Position numbers and translations under genes: made by a program
Shown here: one piece after another, positions 5,816-12,003 of the stretch
How the letters are laid out: each line of letters starts with the position of its first letter
Position numbering within the stretch: the first letter of the stretch is position 1
The notes under the pieces: generated by a model
Told to the model about the DNA's origin: nothing
The model's input: the letters and a program-made list of their open reading frames with translations, nothing else
The model's database searches: none
NCBI GenBank assembly: GCA_016213425.1
Contig: JACRAI010000076.1
Location: forward strand, 1 to 12,003
Length of the DNA stretch: 12,003 nucleotides
Origin: an archaeon
GTDB lineage: Archaea > Nanobdellota > Nanobdellia > Woesearchaeales > ARS49
Reading direction: 5' to 3'

Positions 5816-6762
5816 GTAATTCAAGAGAGCTAAATGCTTACTTTAGTACAAAAGATACGTTGATTTCAATAGTAAAAGCGTCTCTTGATAAAACGCCTAA
5901 GTACGAGGGCAAGTCAGGTTTATTAAAAGCTTCAAATTTTTTAGATCAAGCTCCTGAAGGAAAGTTATTTGAAAAAGTATTAGGAGACTTTGAAACTGCA
6001 GTTAATGAATATTATTCATTCCTGTTAAGTTATACAAGATCTCAAAATCCCGCAGTAGTTAGAGATATTAATGCCTGTTCAAAAGCCGAACAAAGATATG
6101 CTAGTTGGAAGGGTAAGGTGATTTCTTCTTACAAAACAAAATTAGTTGTTCCTACAAGAACTTCGAAAGATTTAACCAATCCTGGAGTAGAAGAAACTGT
6201 AGAGTTTGATTTTAATGAAAGAATAATTCCTGGATTTATTGAAAATTTAGTAGTAAAAGAAATCTTAAGAATGAGAGAAGAACATCGTGAAAAAAGTGAC
6301 AGCAAACCTCTTTCAATACATGAAACTGAGTTTCCTCAAGTGCTTCTTTCTTGTTTAGTTTTATCTTCTTTAGACTATGATAAATTAAGAACTAGCTATG
6401 CAAAAGGCATTGATTGTGAAAGTTTAAAAGATCTCTGGCTTGGAACATATCAGCCAATTTTCAATGAAGAATTAGCTAAACTTTCTATGTTTGAATTAAT
6501 AGGCGCATCTTTAGGTAAAACCAACACTCCAGATTATTCTAGAGGAATTAACTCAGTTATAGACAAAGCTCACTTAACTGCCAAAAAAGCAGCAGATACA
6601 AAAGTTCAAAAAACTATAGATATTCTTGAAAAAAATGCAGATCGCGTTAAAGGCGAAATAGTTGAAGTATTAACAGATAAAAAGAAAGGAATAATGAATT
6701 ATTTTAGACCTGGAGATTTTCATGATATTCTTATAAGTGATGATTCTTTAGTTTGGGGGTAA
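5812..6762 (+). CDS. Orphan protein, 316 residues, coupled to the 613-residue protein
   Basis: I do not recognise this protein. It starts at ATG 5812 in an ATGA overlap with the stop of the preceding gene, with AAAGGAGA as ribosome site, so translation is coupled and the two products are probably made in matched amounts. It is hydrophilic and largely helical, with no signal peptide or membrane segment. A short β-containing part (TKLVVPTRTSK to VEFDFNERIIPGFIENLV) is followed by helices and a Lys-rich helix (about 260-300) before a compact end. RIIPGFIENLV recalls RFVPDFVGDVL in the preceding protein, perhaps a shared element, but I could not align more. Being adjacent, coupled and co-oriented, it may partner the 613-residue protein. 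Confidence 0.75.
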   Translation: MSNSRELNAYFSTKDTLISIVKASLDKTPKYEGKSGLLKASNFLDQAPEGKLFEKVLGDFETAVNEYYSFLLSYTRSQNPAVVRDINACSKAEQRYASWKGKVISSYKTKLVVPTRTSKDLTNPGVEETVEFDFNERIIPGFIENLVVKEILRMREEHREKSDSKPLSIHETEFPQVLLSCLVLSSLDYDKLRTSYAKGIDCESLKDLWLGTYQPIFNEELAKLSMFELIGASLGKTNTPDYSRGINSVIDKAHLTAKKAADTKVQKTIDILEKNADRVKGEIVEVLTDKKKGIMNYFRPGDFHDILISDDSLVWG

Positions 6763-6766
6763 AAAA

Positions 6767-6967
6767 ATGCTGGGAGAATTAATAGATCGATTATTTGGAT
6801 TGAATAGAGAAAAAACAGGTTATGAAAAAATTGATTATAATTGGAGAAGTTACCCTCCTCCAGAAAATTATTTTAGAAGAGTTAGAGAGGTAAATGATAG
6901 GGAGTTAAAAAGACTTTTTGGTAAAGATTTTCCATTAAGTCCTGTTAAGTTTAATTTTTTCGGATAA
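6767..6967 (+). CDS. Small orphan protein, 66 residues, in the operon
   Basis: I do not recognise this protein. GGGGGT, six A and ATG give a good ribosome site, and only four bases separate it from the preceding stop; the next gene begins three bases after its own stop. The protein is basic and aromatic-rich, with a short amphipathic start (MLGELIDRLFGL), a YPPPENYFRR turn, then RELKRLFGKDF. It has no membrane segment. The tight spacing on both sides argues that it is real and part of the same system, perhaps an adaptor or nucleic-acid-binding subunit, but that is a guess. Confidence 0.65.
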   Translation: MLGELIDRLFGLNREKTGYEKIDYNWRSYPPPENYFRRVREVNDRELKRLFGKDFPLSPVKFNFFG

Positions 6968-6970
6968 AAA

Positions 6971-7996
6971 ATGCTAAAACAACTTAACCAAGCTGAAAAA
7001 GATGATAGTCTCGTTTTGAATTCATCTAAAGAATCTATAAATGTTATTTTTAAAAAAACTAATTTTTCAATTACAAGTAAAAACTTCAAACTATTTAACA
7101 AAGAATTATCTTTAAAGAAAGTTAAAGAGATTATTTCTTCAATACTTACTAGGGAATCTGAATTAAAAAGAATAGCAAAAGATTCATATTATCATTCTCT
7201 TGGTTTTAGAAAGATTGTTTTACTAAATACTAGACATGATGGTATTGGCTATAAACTTAGAATTCATATTTGGCATCCGGGGGATAGCAAATCTTACGGC
7301 ACACCAATGGCTGAAGGAAAACACGAGCATAGGTGGGATTATGTATCACGTGTTATTACCGGCACACTTGAGAACCACCAATATACTGTTAAACAATTGA
7401 ATAAAAATAATAGAAAAATAATTTCTAAATTTAATCAATCAATATCTAATCTAGATAAAGATAAAATTTCAGATATTGAAAGGCGCTTAGATCTTTTGGA
7501 AGTAATAAATCTAAAAGGGACTAAATCTCAAATGCCGAAATTATGCGGAGGGCTAAGAAAGTTAAGGAAAGAAGTTAATGTCAAAGAACTTATGGCGCTT
7601 ACAGGTTTGACAGAATCAGAATTAAATAGTAAGGTGAACTTGCTTTTTAAATATATTAATGAAAGGGTTGGTCGAGGTAAGAAAAGTGTCAAGGAAAAGT
7701 ATACTTATGCGGGGGCTTTTCAATTAAAACCTTACCCTGTAAAACTTATACCAAAAGGCAAATTATACTACGGTGATGTAATGCGTGCTCACAGGCTATT
7801 TATCAACCCTACTGATATCGTATCAACTATCATATTGACAAGTCCGCGTGCAAAGGGAAAAATGCCAGGAGAATTTGTTCATGCTAGAACAGATACTAGT
7901 GGAGATGATGTAAGGGTTCGTACGCCTTATACGAAAAACCAACTTAAAAAAGATTTGCGTTGGTATCTAAAGCATATAACAAAGTTACAAAGATGA
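6971..7996 (+). CDS. Cupin-like protein with HEHRWD motif, 341 residues
   Basis: The central sequence LRIHIW (96-101), then HEHRWDYVSRVITGTL (118-133), resembles the LRLHxW and HNHRWDFxSxVLxG pattern I recall from uncharacterised cupin-like bacterial proteins. H118 and H120 would be metal ligands, with D123 nearby. AHRLFINPTDIVSTIIL (273-289) fits the second cupin motif with H274 as the further ligand, followed by a strand. Between the motifs lies a Lys-rich insert of roughly 100 residues (140-245) containing a helical LMALTGLTESELNS stretch. The N-terminal 70 residues are separate and helical. Cupins of this kind usually bind Fe or another metal and act on small molecules, sometimes as dioxygenases. 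Its tight place at the end of the operon suggests it is the enzyme of the group. The fold is likely, the reaction unknown. It starts three bases after the 66-residue gene. Confidence 0.6.
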   Translation: MLKQLNQAEKDDSLVLNSSKESINVIFKKTNFSITSKNFKLFNKELSLKKVKEIISSILTRESELKRIAKDSYYHSLGFRKIVLLNTRHDGIGYKLRIHIWHPGDSKSYGTPMAEGKHEHRWDYVSRVITGTLENHQYTVKQLNKNNRKIISKFNQSISNLDKDKISDIERRLDLLEVINLKGTKSQMPKLCGGLRKLRKEVNVKELMALTGLTESELNSKVNLLFKYINERVGRGKKSVKEKYTYAGAFQLKPYPVKLIPKGKLYYGDVMRAHRLFINPTDIVSTIILTSPRAKGKMPGEFVHARTDTSGDDVRVRTPYTKNQLKKDLRWYLKHITKLQR

Positions 7997-8014
7997 TGAT
8001 TGTTGTTGGCATAT

Positions 8015-8030
8015 ATTTTTTAAAATTTTT
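8015..8030 (+). terminator. Oligo-T run after the orphan operon
   Basis: Runs of six T (8016-8021) and five T (8026-8030) lie 20-34 bases past the operon's last stop, without a clear hairpin. This suits archaeal oligo-T termination. Confidence 0.35.
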
Positions 8031-8052
8031 CAATGTGCTTTTAACATAAACG

Positions 8053-8060
8053 TTTATAAA
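8053..8060 (+). promoter_or_regulatory. TATA box of the membrane-protein gene (leaderless)
   Basis: TTTATAAA, centred about 27 bases before ATG 8084. No ribosome site is visible between it and the start codon. Confidence 0.55.
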
Positions 8061-8083
8061 CAACCCCTAAAATCTTTCTCATC

Positions 8084-8518
8084 ATGCTAGAAAAAATAGT
8101 TAAAGGAGTTATAAGTATTGGATTTGTTTTATTTGGAATAAGAATGTTTGATGTAGATGCTATACCTAAAATTACTCCCCATATTGGCAATTTTCCTTTT
8201 GCGTTCCTGCCAGTTTACCTTTCAGGATTTATTGGTGAAGATTTGCAGAAATCAAAAAGCATGTACGTTAGAGATTTAGGTAAATGCCTTCCAGGACTTA
8301 GCTTTCTCGCAACTTCAACTTACTTAAGTTTAGGAGAACTGTATAATATTGTTCCCAAAAATAAAATGGATGAACAAGACATACCTGCAGTTTTTGCAGG
8401 AGCAGTATGCGGATACATTTTAGCTAAATCATATCAGATTAAAGAAAGAAGAAAAAGAAGAAGACTTCTCGAGCAGCAATTCAGGCCTTACATATCTGTT
8501 AATTGGTCAAAGTATTAA
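8084..8518 (+). CDS. Small integral membrane protein with basic C-terminal tail
   Basis: 144 residues with hydrophobic segments at about 5-22 (GVISIGFVLFGI), 36-52 (NFPFAFLPVYLSGFIG), 68-86 (PGLSFLATSTYLSLG) and 100-117 (PAVFAGAVCGYILAKS). The tail KERRKRRR at 120-127 follows the last segment and should be cytoplasmic by the positive-inside rule. With four segments, both ends would be inside. I recognise no family or catalytic motif. The gene stands alone between the cupin-like operon and a convergent transglutaminase-like gene, with its own leaderless promoter, so it does not belong to the operon. It could be a membrane scaffold or a small transporter-like protein; the topology is moderately sure, the role unknown. 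Confidence 0.65.
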   Translation: MLEKIVKGVISIGFVLFGIRMFDVDAIPKITPHIGNFPFAFLPVYLSGFIGEDLQKSKSMYVRDLGKCLPGLSFLATSTYLSLGELYNIVPKNKMDEQDIPAVFAGAVCGYILAKSYQIKERRKRRRLLEQQFRPYISVNWSKY

Positions 8519-8562
8519 AGAATCATCTTTTTTCAATAATTCCTCAAGATAAATTTCTTTAG

Positions 8563-9339
8563 TCATGGAATGATTAATATGTTTGCTTGTCTATCTTTAT
8601 AATCATCAGGTATTTGCCCTATTTTCCAAGTAGAAGTTGAAGAGAGCCATTGCGTGCCTGTTGTTTCAGTGTAAAAAAATCTTTTTTTATCTACTGTGTA
8701 CGCTGAACCACTGAAATCTCCGTTAACCCCTAGAGCCAAATGGCCTGCGTCCTCACTGGGCAAAGCCGGAATGTGTATAAGAGCAACATTTATTCCTACA
8801 GCTTTCATCAAAGAAGCAGCAAGAATTGTCAAATCTTCACAATCACCATTTCTTTCAACAAGAGTTTCTAAAGGATACCTAACATAATCAGGCATTCCTT
8901 TATCTTCAATAGTTTTATCATAAACCATTTGATGAACAAAATCTAAAATAACCCTGGCTTTTTCCTCTGGAGAATTTGAAAACTTTGTTACACTTTCAGC
9001 AATCTGCTTAATGTTTTTATGATCATAAGTTACAAATCTTGCAAACTCCTCAATAGTGTTGTGCCTGTGGCTTTTTTGTTTAAACTTAAAATATTCTTCA
9101 GCAGAAATCATGAATTTCCAGTCATGATTTTCTAAGTGTGATCCGTAAACTAAAACATAAGAATCTTCAATCTGAGAAAATCTATTAATTGTGTTGTTTC
9201 CTGGCTCTACAACCACAGTTATTGCGCTTTTTATATTTGGAGTAAGACGATCTTTGTTTGCTTCATAATATCCCCAAGCTAAAGCTATTCCTGCGTCAAA
9301 AAACAATAATGGTATTCCGATTTTTTTTATTAAAGACAT
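8563..9339 (-). CDS. Membrane-anchored transglutaminase-like cysteine protein
   Basis: 258 residues from ATG 9339. One hydrophobic segment, IGIPLLFFDAGIALAWGYY (7-25), after a short basic start anchors it with the C-terminal domain outside. The transglutaminase-like core contains RNGDCEDLTILAASLMKAVG (163-182) with nucleophile C167, AGHLALGV (198-205) with H200, and FYTETTG (222-228) with E225 as probable third residue. Such domains act as peptidases or amidases, or cross-link proteins; the Cys, His and acid are all present, so it is probably active on surface or cell-wall-like substrates. The frame reaches ATG 9447, but that longer form would cover the promoter of the divergent gene. The TATA element at 9374-9381 and AGGT before 9339 favour the shorter form. 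It converges on the membrane-protein gene. Confidence 0.78.
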   Translation of the reverse strand: MSLIKKIGIPLLFFDAGIALAWGYYEANKDRLTPNIKSAITVVVEPGNNTINRFSQIEDSYVLVYGSHLENHDWKFMISAEEYFKFKQKSHRHNTIEEFARFVTYDHKNIKQIAESVTKFSNSPEEKARVILDFVHQMVYDKTIEDKGMPDYVRYPLETLVERNGDCEDLTILAASLMKAVGINVALIHIPALPSEDAGHLALGVNGDFSGSAYTVDKKRFFYTETTGTQWLSSTSTWKIGQIPDDYKDRQANILIIP

Positions 9340-9373
9340 TTTAGCTACCTGTAAAGCAGTTCTTATTGACTGA

Positions 9374-9381
9374 TTTATAAA
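9374..9381 (-). promoter_or_regulatory. TATA box of the transglutaminase-like gene
   Basis: TTTATAAA reads the same on both strands. On the minus strand it predicts a start near 9351 and a leader of about 12 bases containing AGGT before ATG 9339, which decides the start. Confidence 0.5.
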
Positions 9382-9416
9382 CTTTTCTTTTTCACCACTT
9401 AAAAGTAGATAAAAAT

Positions 9417-9430
9417 AGAAAGCTTTAAAT
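9417..9430 (+). promoter_or_regulatory. BRE/TATA promoter of the 9479 gene
   Basis: The stretch contains AGAAAGCTTTAAAT, close to the promoter before 3974. The predicted start is near 9453, giving a leader of about 26 bases with AAGGAGG (9466-9472) before ATG 9479. Confidence 0.55.
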
Positions 9431-9478
9431 AGAGAGTGAAGGTTCATAGTCTAAAAATCAATCTTAAGGAGGATTAAA

Positions 9479-9967
9479 ATGGATTTAAATGAATTTTACA
9501 AACAAGTTGATGGAATAGTTATGTTTCCAGGAAGTGTTGAAGAATTGAACCGATTAGAATTTTCAAAAAAATCTGGAAGAAGTTACTCAATAGTTCCTTT
9601 AGAGGGAAATAGAACTTTCTTTACAGGAGTTATAGTTCCAAGTAAAGAAGAGCTTAGAGAAATGATATGTGTAATGAAAGGCGTGGCAGTAGGTTTTGCA
9701 GCATTGCGAGGGGAAGAAGCAGCGAGTGCTCAAAAAGAACTTGAAGAAGAAATTGAATCAGAACTAGAGCCTGTGCTTCACCAATTATTAGGAAGCCCTG
9801 CATTGATGGATTTAGATTTGAGATTAAAAGCTAAAAAGCTTGGTGCTGATGGAGTGGTTCACGTTCAAATGTACAACAAAGACGGAATGTATTTTGGAGT
9901 TCCTGTTAAGCAGCATACTTTTGCCACAGAGCCACCAAAATACACAGGCAATTTAAGTACAGTTTAA
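9479..9967 (+). CDS. Uncharacterised protein with weak YbjQ-like C-terminal part
   Basis: 162 residues; ATG 9479 follows AAGGAGG at good spacing. The first 65 residues form an αβ domain (VDGIVMFPGSVEELNRL to TGVIVPSKEELREM). Residues 66-105 are helical and Glu-rich. The end, LKAKKLGADGVVHVQMYNKD (about 116-135) followed by GVPVK, resembles the AxxLGADAVVxV signature of YbjQ-type (DUF74) proteins, whose fold forms pentamers and whose function is not established. The match is short, so I give it only as a hint. There is no membrane segment or signal peptide. The gene diverges from the transglutaminase-like gene with a compact shared promoter region, so the two may respond together. It is separated from the MBL gene by a palindrome and promoter, hence a separate transcript. 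Confidence 0.6.
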   Translation: MDLNEFYKQVDGIVMFPGSVEELNRLEFSKKSGRSYSIVPLEGNRTFFTGVIVPSKEELREMICVMKGVAVGFAALRGEEAASAQKELEEEIESELEPVLHQLLGSPALMDLDLRLKAKKLGADGVVHVQMYNKDGMYFGVPVKQHTFATEPPKYTGNLSTV

Positions 9968-9999
9968 TCAAGAAAATAATATTATATTTTTGGTTTTTG

Positions 10000-10013
10000 C
10001 CAACTTTTGTTGG
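10000..10013 (+). repeat. Perfect short palindrome next to the MBL promoter
   Basis: CCAAC, TTTT, GTTGG: five-base perfect arms a few bases before the TATA element at 10019. Being preceded by T-rich runs after the 9479 gene, it may be a small terminator, an operator, or chance. Confidence 0.3.
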
Positions 10014-10018
10014 AAATA

Positions 10019-10028
10019 TTTTATATAA
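10019..10028 (+). promoter_or_regulatory. TATA box of the MBL-fold gene
   Basis: TTTTATATAA predicts a start near 10050. A weaker second element (AAGGTTTACATAAG, 10034-10047) could start nearer 10066. The leader carries two copies of ACAAACCA (10078-10085 and 10099-10106), and GGAGG at 10111-10115 precedes ATG 10123. Confidence 0.5.
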
Positions 10029-10122
10029 ACAATAAGGTTTACATAAGTTAACATGGATTTGTGGAGGTTGTAAAACTACAAACCATAAACAATAAACCAC
10101 AAACCAACTTGGAGGAATTAAA

Positions 10123-11154
10123 ATGAAAATAAAATCTCACGGAACAAGAGGAAGCGTACCAACACCTTCCACAGAAGATTTTTCAACTGTTAAGTATGGA
10201 GGAAACACTACTTGTGTTTCTATAAGACCTGAAAACTCTAATGAACTCTATATTTTAGACGCAGGAAGCGGTATAAGAGTTTTAGGAAATGAATTAATGA
10301 AATCTGGCGAAGGTTTAGGAAAACTAGTTGCAAGATTTTTTATTACGCACGTACATTGGGACCACGTTCAAGGATTCCCTTTTTTCACACCTGCATATCT
10401 TCCTGGAAACGTAATAAACGCTTACGCTTATGATGCAAGACTTCAAGACACTAAAAAAGCTTTTGCTGATCAGCAAAAACAAGCAGATAACAAACCAACA
10501 GATGTGATGAGAAAAACTACTGGAACAAGAGCCATAGGTCACAAAGATCCTGAATCAAACCATCCTAAAAATGTAATGAAGGATGTAATGGATACAAAGA
10601 AGAAATATTTCCCAGTAGGCTTAGAAGCAATGGCTGCAACTATTAACTTTCATGAAATAAGAAAGAACGAAGAAATACAAGGGCCATTAACAGTAACTTA
10701 CAAATTCCTAAACACGCACCCGCAAGGATATGCGTACTGGAGATTCCAAGAAGAAAACGGTGGATCAATGGTTTTCGCAAGCGATTACGAAAGCGACGGC
10801 TTCCTAAAAACAGGAGTTAAAGGAAATTTAGGAGAACTAGACCTGCAATTTGTTAAATTTGCTCAAGTAGCAGATGTTTTATTTTTAGACGGTCAATATA
10901 CTCCCGAGCAATACCAGAAAAGCAAGACTTGGGGCCACAATGACATTGAACAAGCATGCCACCTAGCAAAAGCAGCAAACGTGAAAATGCTTTACTTAAC
11001 ACACCACGATCCAAACAGCGATGACAGCAAGTTAGACAAAATGGAACAACACGCAAAAGCATTCATGAAATCTTTAGATAGCGATATAGAAGTATTCTTT
11101 GCCAAAGAAGGCCAAGTAATAGACGTGCCACTAGTAGCAAATACAATACTTTAA
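10123..11154 (+). CDS. MBL-fold metallo-hydrolase (Lactamase_B_2/PhnP-like)
   Basis: 343 residues; GGAGG at 10111-10115 fixes ATG 10123. The start SHGTRGSVPTP, then KYGGNTTCVSI and ILDAGSGIRVLG (44-55), is the characteristic opening of a bacterial and archaeal MBL subfamily near PhnP and the RNase Z-like enzymes. The metal site is complete: THVHWDHVQGFPFF with H76, H78, D80 and H81; H199; SDYE with D221; and H294 or H295 in LTHHDP. WGHND (270-274) matches a further conserved His region. Two zinc ions are expected, and the substrate is probably a phosphodiester or cyclic nucleotide-like compound, but this is not certain. Residues about 105-160 form a Lys/Asp-rich insert before YFPVGLEAM. The protein is cytoplasmic, with no signal peptide. 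It has its own promoter and a strong terminator, so it is a single-gene transcript. Confidence 0.88.
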   Translation: MKIKSHGTRGSVPTPSTEDFSTVKYGGNTTCVSIRPENSNELYILDAGSGIRVLGNELMKSGEGLGKLVARFFITHVHWDHVQGFPFFTPAYLPGNVINAYAYDARLQDTKKAFADQQKQADNKPTDVMRKTTGTRAIGHKDPESNHPKNVMKDVMDTKKKYFPVGLEAMAATINFHEIRKNEEIQGPLTVTYKFLNTHPQGYAYWRFQEENGGSMVFASDYESDGFLKTGVKGNLGELDLQFVKFAQVADVLFLDGQYTPEQYQKSKTWGHNDIEQACHLAKAANVKMLYLTHHDPNSDDSKLDKMEQHAKAFMKSLDSDIEVFFAKEGQVIDVPLVANTIL

Positions 11155-11179
11155 ATTGAGCATTGCTCAATTTTTTTTT
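11153..11179 (+). terminator. Hairpin plus oligo-T terminator after the MBL gene
   Basis: ATTGAGC (11155-11161) and GCTCAAT (11165-11171) pair perfectly around ATT, and flanking A and T extend the stem to nine pairs. Nine T follow (11171-11179). It starts inside the stop codon. The form is that of a bacterial intrinsic terminator. Confidence 0.75.
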
Positions 11180-11293
11180 CTTTTTCAAGTAGAACTAATC
11201 AATTCTCGCATGCGCAGCAATCTTATGTGCCTTCTAGAAACATTGACATTCTGTAATCAAATATTAAAAACTATCCAAGATTATTGGTAAGAT

Positions 11294-12003
11294 TTATTCT
11301 GTGATCTTATTCAATATTGTTTGTTCTACGTCAATTATTTGGATTTTATACTCGTACTTTTTCTCTGTTTTTCTCAGACTTGCAAGCATTTTCAAATTGT
11401 TTGTCCAATTGGTACTATTCCCGCTAGTAGCAACAAGAACATTGTTAACTTGTTCTCCATAAGCTTCAAGTAGTACTGCTGTGTGCTTGTTTGTTTGTTC
11501 TGAATCGAATATTTCTGAAATTTTTTTTACATGGCTTATTACTTCTTCAATTTCACTGTCTGCTCTTGCTTTAAAAGCTCTTATGTATCCAACTGTTGAA
11601 TTAACAACATCATTCAAAAGCGCAGGGTCAACACTCACTGCGCTTTTAAGCACTTGTTTATCTTGACTTCCGGGTGTGGTTGCACTTTCAGTTGTTTTTG
11701 TTAGTACAAAATCATCTTCTAATAAGTTTGTTAAACTTTTGTTTACCTCATAAACTTGTCCTGCGCTTAATTGTTTTCTTATATTTATCAAACTTGCAAT
11801 TAAGTACTCATTTTTTAATTCAGGTTTATCAATTCCTAAAGCTTGATATTCTGCATTTATTGATTTAAGAAATCCTAATTTATCTGAAGGATCTATATTT
11901 TGAGCGTTAGCGAGCAATTTGTCAGGATGTATTTCCGCTATTTTTTGCTCTAATTCACTTATTTGTGCTGCGGTTAATTTTTCTTTAACATCTTGAATTT
12001 TTG
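11294..12003 (-). CDS. Orphan helical protein, 3' part only (runs off the right edge)
   Basis: I do not recognise this protein. The minus-strand frame is open from the right edge to the stop at 11294, about 236 codons, so the true start lies outside; the TTG at 11917 is only an internal codon. The visible part begins with a Lys/Glu-rich helix (EKLTAAQISELEQKIAEIHP), continues with helices (LIASLINIRKQLSAGQVYEV), a Ser/Thr-rich linker near TKTTESATTPGSQDK, and a long helical region (DSEIEEVISHVKKISEIF). It ends with a strand-like YEYKIQIIDVEQ and ILNKITE. No membrane segment or catalytic motif is visible in this part. It converges on the MBL gene across 139 bases holding that gene's terminator and nothing else I can identify. 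Confidence 0.65.
   Translation of the reverse strand, partial: KIQDVKEKLTAAQISELEQKIAEIHPDKLLANAQNIDPSDKLGFLKSINAEYQALGIDKPELKNEYLIASLINIRKQLSAGQVYEVNKSLTNLLEDDFVLTKTTESATTPGSQDKQVLKSAVSVDPALLNDVVNSTVGYIRAFKARADSEIEEVISHVKKISEIFDSEQTNKHTAVLLEAYGEQVNNVLVATSGNSTNWTNNLKMLASLRKTEKKYEYKIQIIDVEQTILNKITE

Noticed and set aside
5429..5824. Minus-strand frame of 131 codons opposite the 613-residue gene
   Set aside because: It is antisense to a gene with clear operon coupling, is Ser/Phe/Ile-rich in the way of a mirror frame, and lacks a promoter or ribosome site.
9340..9447. N-terminal extension of the transglutaminase-like protein to ATG 9447
   Set aside because: It would overlap both promoters in the divergent region and places 36 extra residues before a normal membrane anchor; no good promoter fits ATG 9447.
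10077..10106. ACAAACCA and related repeats as a CRISPR-like or iteron array
   Set aside because: Only two eight-base copies occur, in an A/C-rich leader; too short and too few.
10853..11062. Minus-strand frame within the MBL gene
   Set aside because: Cys/Leu-rich mirror of conserved MBL motifs, without promoter or ribosome site.
11181..11293. Possible small RNA gene between the MBL terminator and the last gene
   Set aside because: CGCATGCG is a short palindrome, but I see no extended structure, promoter or tRNA-like features.

Overview
The window is AT-rich and looks archaeal. Several genes have a BRE/TATA-type element (for example AGAAAGGTTTATATA near 3927) about 26 bases before the start codon, so their transcripts should be leaderless. 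Genes inside operons or behind short leaders instead have GGAGG-type ribosome sites. Lrp/AsnC-type regulators are abundant. The base composition, promoter style and many orphan proteins suit a DPANN-type lineage such as Woesearchaeota or Pacearchaeota, but no marker gene fixes the taxon.

Left part (1-3802). Two paralogous regulators, each with two consecutive Lrp/AsnC units (HTH, RAM-like, HTH, RAM-like), lie on the minus strand. One is cut by the left edge (1-709). The other (2842-3802) is split by a +1 frame change at a run of nine A. Between them are three plus-strand genes: a 78-residue orphan, a compact IucA/IucC-like (NRPS-independent siderophore type) synthetase, and a P-loop kinase overlapping the synthetase by 23 bases. 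This suggests a small ATP-dependent condensation and phosphorylation module under Lrp-type control.

Middle part (3803-7996). An intergenic region carrying two promoters and a palindrome precedes a tight four-gene operon: a 613-residue orphan, a 316-residue orphan joined to it by an ATGA overlap, a 66-residue orphan, and a 341-residue protein with cupin-like features (HEHRWD motif and a second conserved His). The operon diverges from the frame-split double-Lrp gene. The element TAATCACT followed by a GGAG-type sequence occurs upstream of both plus-strand units that diverge from double-Lrp genes. This operon is the best candidate here for an undescribed system; its function cannot be read from the sequence.

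Right part (7997-12003). This part holds a leaderless small membrane protein, a membrane-anchored transglutaminase-like protein (Cys/His/Glu), a divergent 162-residue protein with a YbjQ-like tail, and an MBL-fold hydrolase with a complete metal-site motif followed by a bacterial-looking hairpin/oligo-T terminator. The last feature is the 3' part of an orphan coiled-coil-like gene that runs off the right edge on the minus strand. I saw no RNA genes, insertion sequences or CRISPR arrays.
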